From: Neocallimastix lanati (nom. inval.)
Taxonomy: Eukaryota > Neocallimastigomycota > Neocallimastigomycetes > Neocallimastigales > Neocallimastigaceae
NCBI GenBank assembly: GCA_016946835.1
Contig: JACVTC010000096.1
Span: 515,001 to 547,500, forward strand
Direction of reading: 5' to 3'
DNA length: 32,500 nucleotides
Both the position numbers and the translations under genes were made by a program. Every line of letters starts with the position of its first letter. Position 1 is the first letter of the stretch. The notes beneath the pieces are model-generated. The model was given only the letters and a program-made list of their open reading frames with translations, made no database searches and was not told the DNA's origin. Below, piece by piece: positions 23,868-32,500 of the stretch.

Positions 23868-26330
23868 TTTAAAAATAAAATAAAATAAAATAGATTTCTA
23901 AAAAATACATACACCACCCATCTTAATATTACTTAATAAATCATCTCTTGAGTCAGTTGGAGCAAGATTATTACTTGTTGCTGGTTTAAGTTGTGGTCTT
24001 TGTTGTATAGCACTTAATAAAGAATTTGTATTTGATGGTGGAAGTGGTGCACCACCTGATGGAGGTGGTGGTGGTGGTGGAGCATTTGTAGCCATTGGGG
24101 GTGGAGGAGGTGGTGGTGGGGCATTAACAGCTGGTGGAGGTGGTGGTGGTGGAGCGTTTGTAGCAGCTGGAACTTGTGGAACTTGTGGCATACTCATAAA
24201 TTGAGGTGGTGGTGGTGCACCTTGGTTTAAAGCTGGTGGTGGTGGTACCGCTGTGGAATTCATGTTTGACATAGTAGGCACGGATGGTGGCATAAAAACA
24301 GATGGAGGATGTGGTACACTTGATGTGGTGTTGCTACTTTGATGTGCCGTTTCTGATTCATGAGTACTTGATTGAGACATTCTACTTAATCTAGATTCTC
24401 TCTTCCTCTCTTGATCTAATTTTTGAGTAATAACTTCACCATCTTTATTATATTGCTTTTTAGAAATTTCATTAATTTTCTTTTCTTTACGTAACTTGAC
24501 CTAACATTATTTATTATATATTTATTTATCATGATTATAATTATATTTTTGATTACGTTTTTAAATTTATGATAATATTATTAATCAGTTATTTATTATT
24601 TTTATTTTTATTATGATTTATGATTTATAATTTATGATTTATGATTTATATATATATATATATATTTTAATATTGATTTATAATAAATTTAATATTATAT
24701 TAATTATATATATAAATATATATATATTTATATATATGAATTTAAAAATAAATAAAACATAATTAGTTCATTTTCTTTTTTTTTCTTTTTTTTTTTTTTT
24801 AAAAAAAAAAATACTATTTTATTTTTGATTATTAATAATTAATATACCTTATCCTTCTTTCTTTCTTCTTTCCTCTTCTTTTTAATTTCAATATCTTTAT
24901 TCATTTTATCAGTATATTCTTCAAGGAAAAAGTTTGGATTGGAATAAAGCTTTAAATATATAATTCAAATAAGAATAAATTATTATATCCAATTCAAAAA
25001 TTAAAAATAAAAAAATAAAAATTAAAAAATTAAAAAATTAAAAAAAAAAAAGAAAAGATAAAAATAAAAATAAAAATAAAAACTATTTATTATAAATTAT
25101 GTTAATTTCTAATTTTTATACTTTAGAACATTTATTTCCATCGGTTCTTAAGTTATCAATTTCTGTAAAATCTGGTAAATTTTCACATTTTTGATAAGCT
25201 TCACTAATAGCAAATGGTTGTGACTGCTTGGTAAAAAGATTTGCTTCTGGAACATTATCTTGTTGTTTAAATTCCAACACTTTTTATATAAAAATAATAA
25301 TAAAAATAATATTATTGATATTAACTATTGTTATCTAAATCTAAATCTAAATATATATAATTATATCATTTCTTTTAAAAATAATATATATATATATATA
25401 CATTCAGGATTAGGAGTATTTGTTACTGTCATCATTCCCATTTTCTTTTCAACTTGGCCAATATTACTATTAATTGCATTAATTCTTGCTTTAATATTGT
25501 TAATTCTTTCAGAAGTTTCATTAGTTTGCTTTATTAAATCTTTAATGTATTGGTAAATATTAAATGACAATATTTTCAATAATCATTCACAAATATTATA
25601 TCAAAGAATAATTTTAAAAAATATAGAAAATAGTATAGTATATATATATATATATGCATTATAAGAACAAAAATTAATTTTCTATTTGATAATTTAAATA
25701 TATAGGTACAAAATATATTAATAATATAACATTATATGATCTCATATAACTTTTTTTTTTTTTTTTTTTTTTTTTTTAGTTTTGCTTTGTTACTTGTTTA
25801 TTTATTTGTATTAAAAAAAATATTGATATTAACCAGTAAATAATTCATGTGCATATTGAGAGATATTACTCAATTGACCTAATAATTGCGTTAATTGAAT
25901 TATATTCGTCTAAATGATATAGATATTTCAAAGTTTATATTTATATAGAATTTGATAGATAATATTTATATATATATATATATATATAAGATTTAATATA
26001 TAATATATCATAATAATTATAAATAAAATATTAAAAGTAAATATATATATATATATATATATAAGATTTAATATATAATATGACATAATAATTATAAATA
26101 AAATATTAAAAGTAAATATATATAAATATATATATATATATATATTGAAGCGTTTTGTTAATAATACTAAAGTAAAATTGTTGTTTATGAATGCTAACTT
26201 TTTTAAAAGATTGTTCCCTTGTAATTGATGGCTCTTGATTAAGTTGAGGAGAAATTAACGATTCTAATGTCAATTCCTTTTTCTCTGTAACAGGTAATGG
26301 GACTTCAATCTTACGTCTCGTTAATGGCAT
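23417..26330 (-). CDS. SCAR: SCAR/WAVE family Arp2/3 activator
   Basis: Exons on the minus strand: 26330-26199, 25909-25834, 25539-25402, 25279-25122, 24949-24848, 24500-23913, 23690-23561 and 23451-23417; 452 aa, phases all consistent. SCAR/WAVE activates Arp2/3 downstream of Rac as part of the five-subunit WAVE complex. N-terminal SCAR homology domain (about 1-170): MPLTRRKIEV like MPLVKRNIEP of animal WAVE, LTQLLGQLSNISQYAHELF, a coiled-coil heptad stretch ERINNIKARINAINSNIGQVE, then EAYQKCENLP. Exon 5 has LYSNPNFFLEEYTDKM, the family's Y-T/S-NPS-FF site, followed by a Lys/Arg-rich basic segment. A proline-rich region with runs of 7-8 prolines (about 270-375) would bind profilin and SH3 proteins. 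The C-terminus is a WH2 (RDDLLSNIKMGGFKLRKVE), a connector (NDVAALLIRRVALEDSDS) and an acidic tail ending in DDDWD with the key tryptophan. Exons 1 and 2 use unusual GTTAGC and GTTAAT donors. No WASP-type GBD or WH1 is present. Confidence 0.95.
23788..23866. repeat. (AAT)n microsatellite in SCAR intron 6
   Basis: About 26 uninterrupted trinucleotide units between the exon carrying the proline-rich/WH2 region and the connector exon. Expected to vary in length; no effect on coding. Confidence 0.95.
25988..26137. repeat. 75-bp tandem duplication in SCAR intron 1
   Basis: Two nearly identical 75-bp units start at 25988 and 26063, each beginning AAGATTTAATATATAATAT and ending in a TA dinucleotide run. 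They differ mainly at ATCATAA versus GACATAA and in TA-run length. A recent local duplication within the intron. Confidence 0.85.
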
Positions 26331-26712
26331 TTTTTATGCTGAAAATAATGTAAAATAATGTGAAAAAAAAAATAAAAAATAAAAAATAAAAAAATAAAAA
26401 AAAAAAAAAAAGGATACATATATATAATTGTTCCATAATTGTATTATTAGTATTTGAATAAACATAATATTTATAATAGTATAGTTTTTGCCATTCAAAA
26501 TGATATAAAAATAAAAATTTTATATAGAGTATTTATTCTATTACACTTACATATTATAATTACTATAAGAAGGTAGGTAGTTTTTTTTACAAAAAAATAT
26601 ATATAGATCTTATAGTAATATTAATAAATATATAATTATTAATATTTCTTTTTAAATATTTTTTATTAATAGTATTATTATTCTTTGTATTATTCTTATT
26701 ATTAATTTTATA

Positions 26713-26746
<34 letters not shown>

Positions 26747-27180
26747 CAAAAATAATTTTTTTTATAAGTATATTATATAAATATTTTCTTTCTAATATAT
26801 ACTGTGCTTTATTAAATTATAAAAATTATAATCCATATTATAATTTGTTATAATATCTAAAAGTTTAATTCTTATTTTTTATAATATAAATATTAAATAT
26901 ATATATATTAAACTTATTTATATTAATGTTTAATAACAAACTTTTTTATTTACTTTTCATAATTATTATTTATTATAGTTTTCTTCATTGTAAATTACCA
27001 AATACAATAATATTAATATTTATCATTTTTTTATTTAAAAAATTGATTTGATATATTACTATTATTATAAATAATCGACTAAAATATAAAAGCTGTAGAA
27101 TTAAAAAAAAAAAAAAAGAAAAAGAGTAAATTGAAAATTTTGAAAATTTTATAATTTTTTAAATCCATAACAATTGAAAA

Positions 27181-27211
<31 letters not shown>

Positions 27212-27860
27212 AAAAAGAAATAATGTATATCAAATTTAATATAATATCTAATCATTATATTAATTATTTATATTTATTCTTATAAAAATAACAATTAATA
27301 AAATTAAATGTTAATATGTATTATTTAATAAAACTAAAACTAAAATTAAAATAAAAAAAAAAATAAAAATAAAAAAAAAAAAAATAAAAATAAAAAAAAA
27401 AAAAAGAAATAAAGAAAAATAATACTTAAAAACAAGAAATAGTAATACTAATACCATAAAATAAAGATATTCATATAATTTAAATTAAATTTACAATAAT
27501 GGTAATAAAAAATAAAAACAATTATATAATTTAATAATAAGGTTTAATAGTAATTAAAGAGATTGATAGAAATAGTAGAGTTTAAAGTAAAAACAATTAT
27601 TATAATAATAAAAATTATAATAACATTTATATTAATAACAATTAATATTAAAGCATTTACTTATTAAAGAAAATACTTAAAAAATATTATAGTTAATATT
27701 ATTAGAATAATGATGATATTAATAAAATAGATACATGTGTAGTAAATAATAATAAAGGAATATTTTAATGAGTAATTAAAGATATTTCCTATTTCATTAT
27801 TATATTTTAATTTTTTATGGTGTTTCGGAGTTTATTTTTGATTTAAAATAGTTAAAAGAA
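26331..27860. other. Upstream region of SCAR, AT-rich
   Basis: No gene seen. Homopolymer runs include T at about 26718-26746 and A at about 27183-27209. The SCAR promoter must lie in the first few hundred bases, but no distinct motif can be singled out. Confidence 0.5.
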
Positions 27861-27878
27861 TGTGGATTACTAAATATG

Positions 27879-27989
27879 ATCCTTTTAGGTTAATTTATAT
27901 TTATGTAAAAGGATTGTACATTATTACATTAAATGTACATTACATACTTTATAAACTTTAACAGGATAAAGTTTAATAAACTTAATCCT
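27879..27989. other. Row of three potential hairpins
   Basis: Three inverted repeats follow each other. ATCCTTTTA at 27879-27887 pairs with TAAAAGGAT at 27906-27914. TGTACATT at 27915-27922 pairs with AATGTACA at 27932-27939. AGGATAAAGTTTA at 27963-27975 pairs with TAAACTTAATCCT at 27977-27989 with one mismatch and a single central base. The first two stems abut exactly. The surrounding 27790-27990 is slightly less AT-rich than its flanks. It could be a structured RNA or a decayed palindromic element; no family recognised. Confidence 0.4.
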
Positions 27990-28220
27990 ATTCAATTATT
28001 ATTATATTATTAATTTAAATCAATTAATAGTATATATATACGTATATATATACATTTCTTATTAATAATTGGAATTATTTATCCTTTTATTTTTACTTTA
28101 TGTAAATATATCCAAATACTAAAAAATGTTTATAGTCATATTATATAGTATTAAATTTCTGCTTTATTTAAAAAAATATATATTATTCATTTATTATCTT
28201 ATTAATCATTTTAAATATAT
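27990..28220. other. AT-rich spacer with alternating TA palindrome
   Basis: Nothing gene-like. A 24-bp alternating purine-pyrimidine palindrome, GTATATATATAC twice in a row, lies around 28031-28054. Confidence 0.5.
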
Positions 28221-28440
28221 AAATAATAAATAATAGAAAGAGTATTTATTAATAAATAATAAATAATAAATAATAAATAATAAATAATTGAATAATAAAT
28301 AATAAATAATAAATAATAAATAATTAAATAATAAATAATAAATAATAAATAATTAAATAATAAATAATAAATAATAAATAATAAATAATAATTAATAAAT
28401 AATAAATAATAAATAATAAATTATTGAATAAATATAATTA
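28221..28440. repeat. Inverted short copy of the heptamer satellite
   Basis: AATAAAT units (the reverse complement of the TTATTTA array at 6290-8460) with one AGAGTATTTATTAATAAATAA marker at about 28239, the reverse complement of the ACTCTTTTT marker segment, and AATTGAATAATAAAT units matching the TTATTCAATT variant. Both sub-types of the large array are thus present here in opposite orientation about 20 kb away. Confidence 0.85.
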
Positions 28441-29493
28441 TATAAAAATTAAGTAAATAAACAAATAAACAAATAATAAATAGTAAATAAATAAAACTTT
28501 ATAAATATAATTTATTGAATAAAAAACTTTATATAGATTTGAATATAATTTATTTATATTATATTAAATAGATTTATGATAAATGATTTAATTAAAAACA
28601 AATTCTAAAAAAAAAGGATGATATAAAAATCAATATTATTTTTATTTTTTTTATTTTTATTTTCTTTTTTTATTCAATTTTTATTGTTTTTTCTATATTT
28701 GAATTTAATAAAAGTATAATTTAAAAAAAAAAAAGTAAAAAATAAATAAATAAATAAATATAGTAGTAATTCAAAAAAGTACGTATTCTATGTAAGATTG
28801 ACTTATAATAATTAAAAAAAGAAATAAATAAAGGAATAAATCATTTAATATAAAAGTAAATAAAATTATAAAGTGGTTGGAAAAAAAAATAATAAAAAAA
28901 ATAATCTGATGTTAATAATTAATATTATATAATAATAAATAAATTAAATTAAGTTTCAAGCGATTAAAACAAAAAATGTTAACTGACGCGTATTGAGATT
29001 GAAATATAAAGTTTAAAAAAAGAATTAAATATTCTGAGTTAAATATAATGTACATAGAAAGTTAAAAATAAAAAAAATAAATAAAATAAAAATAAAAATA
29101 AAAAAAAAAGAAAGGGCGTGGAATTGACAAAGTATGTGGGTAATGGGAAAGGAAAATTATAATATTAAATATTTTGTAGAAAAGAAAGGAATTCAAATAT
29201 ATCAAAATAAAAAAAAAAGAAAATTAAATAATTTTGAGGTGAATCATTCGTTATAATAAGTACCATACTTAGTGATTAAAAGACATGAAACGTAAAAAAA
29301 AATAAATTAAAAAAGAATTATAAACAATTATAAAGAATGATCTAAACTTAAAAAGAATAAAACAAATAAATATTAAAAGGAAAAAAAGAAAAAACAATAT
29401 TGTAATAAATTAAATTGATTTGATTTATATTGATCTAAATAGAAAATTGTAAAGGAAATATATTAATTGTTGTATTATAACAATAAAAATTAG
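28441..29493 (+). promoter_or_regulatory. Upstream region of the SR protein gene
   Basis: From about 28960 the sequence becomes less AT-rich, with patches such as AACTGACGCGTATTGAG (about 28980), GGGCGTGGAATTGACAAAG (about 29114), GGTGAATCATTCG (about 29238) and AAGTACCATACTTAGTG (about 29259, an imperfect palindrome). No open frame is seen, so this is probably promoter and 5' UTR. Specific factor sites cannot be named. Confidence 0.35.
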
Positions 29494-31650
29494 ATGTCTG
29501 GATCAAGAATCTATATTGGACATCTCTCTGGAAGAGCTGAAAAGAGAGATGTTGAAAAGGTATGATAATATTTATTTAAATTGATTTATATAACTAATAT
29601 AACTAAATCAATTTTAAATTTGAAAAATTTCAATATTAAATAGTTTTTCAAAGAATACGGTGAAATCAGAGAAATTAACTTAAAGAATGGTAAATATTAA
29701 ATAATAATAATATTAATAAAATAAATATATTTTGTGTAATAACACAATTAAAATAATATCACCAAACTAAATGTTTTTTTTTAATTGTTTTTGATTTTTT
29801 TTTTCTATATTAATAAATAGGCTTTGGTTTTGTGGTTAGTTGATATATTTGGTATACTTCTTTTGTGTTTTCATTTTGTCTTTTTCCTAAATAAAAAACT
29901 ACTTAGACTTAGATAGATTCAAACTACTTTTTTTGGTTAAAGAATGTTTTAGTGGTTATAGTGATTTAGTGGTTTTAGTTCAAAAAAGTTTTTATTTTTT
30001 TTTTTAAAATGAAACAAGAAATTGTGTACGTTCTTAGTAATTAAATATTAACTCTCTTAGGAATTTAAAGATTATCGTGATGCTGAAGACGCCGTAAAAG
30101 ATTGTAATGGAAGAGAATTCTTCAACCATAGGTAAATGAAAAATATTATTTAAGGAATATTTTGATTATTGAAATAAATTTTAATTTTATTATAATTTAA
30201 AAAAAAAAAAAGAATTATTGTTGAAATTGCCAAGGGTGAAAGAAGAGGAAGAAGAGATTATGACAGAAGGGATTATGATAGGTATTTATTTATTATTGTA
30301 TATTTGTTAAAGAAATTTAAATATTAATTTATAGTAATATTAATATTTATAATTATTATTCATAAATTTAGTAGACGTAATAATAATGCTCCACAAAGAA
30401 CAAATAACAGAATTTATGTTGAAAACATTGCTTCTGATGTTAGCTGGCAAGTAAGTTATTTAAATTTTTTTAAAAAAATATATAGAAATATATTAATATT
30501 AATGATTTAATATAAAAATTATTAATTATATTTTATTTGTGTTATAGGATTTAAAAGATTTCTTCAGATCAGCCGGTAGAGTTACTTTTGCCGATGCTCA
30601 TAAGAGAAATGAAGGAGAAGGGTAATTATATAAAATTAATTAATATATATATAAATAATAAAAAATATTGTTAAATAATACATAATTTTATTTAAATAAT
30701 TAAATATAATTTAATAATAATTATTTATTTGTATAATAGTATTGTTGAATTTGAATCTTATGATGATGTTAAAGAAGCACTTCGCACTCTTGATCGTGCT
30801 GAATTAAGAGGACAAAAAATTTACTTAAAGGATGTAAGTTATTTGTTTTTTTATAAAATTATTTTTAACAATAACAAAAGAAAAAAATTTTTTAAAGTTT
30901 TATTATTTTATTAAAGTTTTGTTTTTTTTTTATTTTATTTTTTTTATTTATTTATCTTGTTTTTTATTTTTTCTTTTCTTTTTTTTTTTAATTATTAATA
31001 ATTATTTAGTAATTATTTGAAAAATAAATATAAATATATATATTAATTCAAAAATACTTTAATGGTTTATATTATTAATTATTAATCATAATTATTATTA
31101 TTATATTAAAAAAATGTAGGGTTCAGGTTCAAGACGCTATAGCAACAGCCGTAGATACAGTAGAAGTAGATCAAGATCCAGATCCAGAAGAAGTTACTCA
31201 AGAAATAGAAGATATTCACCAAGAAGATCTGATAGATCCTCTAGAAGATCCAGATCCAGAAGTAGATCCAGAAGTAGATCTGCCTCAAGAACTAGATCCA
31301 GATCTAGATCCAGATCCAATTCTAGATCTAGCAGATTTAGAGATCAAAGTAGATCCCGTTCACCATCTCAAAATTATAATGATAAGGATAATAACAATGA
31401 TAATCGTTCTCCATCACAAGGTTATAACGATAAGGATAACAATAACAACGATAACCGCTCTCGCTCTCGCTCTCGTTCTCGTTCCCGTTCTCGTTCTCAA
31501 TCCCGTTCTCCACGTTCTCCACGTTCTCGTTCCCATTCTCGTTCTCGTTCACAATCTAAGTCACCAGAAAGACAATCTGGTAATTCACCACGTGAAGCAT
31601 CACATTCTGTTGAACGTCGACAATCTAGATCCCCAGAAAAAACTGATTAA
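29494..31650 (+). CDS. SR splicing factor, two RRMs plus RS domain (SRSF4/5/6 type)
   Basis: Exons: 29494-29559, 29644-29689, 29821-29834, 30061-30131, 30213-30281, 30372-30450, 30548-30621, 30740-30833 and 31120-31650; 347 aa. RRM1 (about 4-75) has RNP2 RIYIGHL and RNP1 GFGFVEF, the latter split over a 14-nt exon. A Gly/Arg/Asp linker follows. RRM2 (about 100-171) is the SR-type pseudo-RRM with the diagnostic SWQDLKD heptapeptide and the ADAHKRNEGEGIVEF stretch that places it with SRSF4/5/6 and fungal Srp2 rather than SRSF1. The RS domain (172-347) is rich in RS, SR and SP dipeptides, expected targets of SRPK/CLK kinases. SR proteins bind exonic enhancers and recruit U1 and U2AF in the nucleus; a need for them fits the many short introns here. 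The RS domain contains a duplicated QxYNDKDNNNxNDNRS linker and switches from AGA to CGT/CGC arginine codons after it. Confidence 0.95.
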
Positions 31651-32500
31651 GTTAAAATAGCATAATATTATTAAAACACCTTTTTATATATATTTAAATT
31701 TAATTTTATAAAAGAAGAAGAATAAGAAGAAGAAGAAGAAGAAGAAAAAAAAAATTAAATTTATCAAACCTATTTAATAATATATTATATATATATAATT
31801 ATTAATTCTAAAGTTAATTTTTTTTTTTATAAATCATCATAGTATAATTCATTTTATTATTAATTATAAATCTTTTATATTTTTATTTTTTATATTTATA
31901 ATCTTTTTATTTTATTTTATTTTATAAGTAAAATTAAAAATAAAAAAAAAAAAAGAATATTTTATTTTTATTTATAAATATTATATATATATATATATAT
32001 TATTTTATTTTATTTTATTATTTTTTTTTTTTTTTTCAAGTATAGTTTGAAAAAATGAAAAAGAATTAAAGGGAAAAAAATAATAATAGTAAATATTTAT
32101 TAAATATGAAATATTTTTTTTTTTATAAATAAGGAATTTTTAAAAAGCTTATATATCAATAATTATTATTATAATTATAATAAATAAACATATTAAAAAA
32201 AAAAAAAAAAAAAAAAAAACTTCTTTATTACTTTTATTTTAAATAATACTTTATATTTTATGATACTATACTATTTTAATATATAATATTATTATTATAT
32301 TACTATTTAATAATATTTTTTATTGGTTGATTTTATATATTTTTTTACTACTTCTTTTCTATATTTTCATACTTTTACATTATTATATTATATTATTTTA
32401 TTTTTATTAATACCTATTTGTTTTATTATTATTAATACTTTACTATATTATTTTATGAAATAGTGATACTGAAAATAGAAATATTAATATTAGTGATAGA
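31651..32500. other. AT-rich 3' flank
   Basis: Downstream of the SR gene: a GAA-rich tract at about 31713-31746, TA runs, poly-T at about 32021-32036 and poly-A at about 32194-32219. No gene recognised up to the window end. Confidence 0.55.

Noticed and set aside
31337-31660. Frames on both strands in the RS region (for example 31337-31552 minus, 31379-31660 plus)
   Set aside because: Repeat-driven shadows of the RS-domain exon, which continues the RRM reading frame.

Overview
The window is extremely A+T-rich (well over 80% by eye) eukaryotic nuclear DNA. It is full of long homopolymer A and T runs, AT microsatellites and tandem repeats. Islands of ordinary codon composition mark the exons, which are split by many short AT-rich introns, mostly GTAAGT or GTATGT to TAG. 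The protein set is a SCAR/WAVE actin regulator, a CYRI/FAM49 Rac-binding protein, an IQ-DH-PH RhoGEF, a two-RRM SR splicing factor and a modular cysteine-rich membrane protein. With the base composition and intron density, this best fits an early-diverging zoosporic fungus, most likely an anaerobic gut chytrid (Neocallimastigomycota). That assignment is inference; an amoebozoan is the main alternative, but the protein-coding low-complexity style and high intron density argue against Dictyostelium.

Layout: (1) 1-1960, minus strand: the 5' part of a signal-peptide, cysteine-rich repeat protein whose exons match the repeats one to one, running off the window after a probable transmembrane helix. 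(2) 1961-10344: gene-poor and repeat-rich. It holds two inverted copies of an unidentified 116-nt element (77% identical, no gaps; 3988-4103 and 5121-5236), each in a less AT-rich island, and a 2.2-kb heptamer satellite (6290-8460) interrupted by a 120-bp non-repeat island. (3) 10345-12460, plus: complete CYRI gene, 7 exons, 318 aa. (4) 12461-17290: intergenic, with one candidate small exon at 16135. (5) 17291-21723, plus: RhoGEF, 10 exons, 739 aa. (6) 21724-23416: convergent 3' region with a perfect 30-bp palindrome. (7) 23417-26330, minus: complete SCAR/WAVE gene, 8 exons, 452 aa. (8) 26331-29493: intergenic, with a row of three hairpins and an inverted, shorter copy of the heptamer satellite. 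(9) 29494-31650, plus: SR protein of the SRSF4/5/6 type, 9 exons, 347 aa. (10) 31651-32500: AT-rich DNA with nothing recognisable.

The most striking point is that three consecutive genes belong to one pathway. A RhoGEF would load a Rho-family GTPase, possibly Rac; active Rac switches on SCAR/WAVE, which activates Arp2/3; CYRI binds active Rac and dampens that signal. Activator, output and inhibitor lie within 16 kb. All gene models were spliced by hand; every exon junction keeps the reading frame, and the joined proteins fit their families across the junctions.
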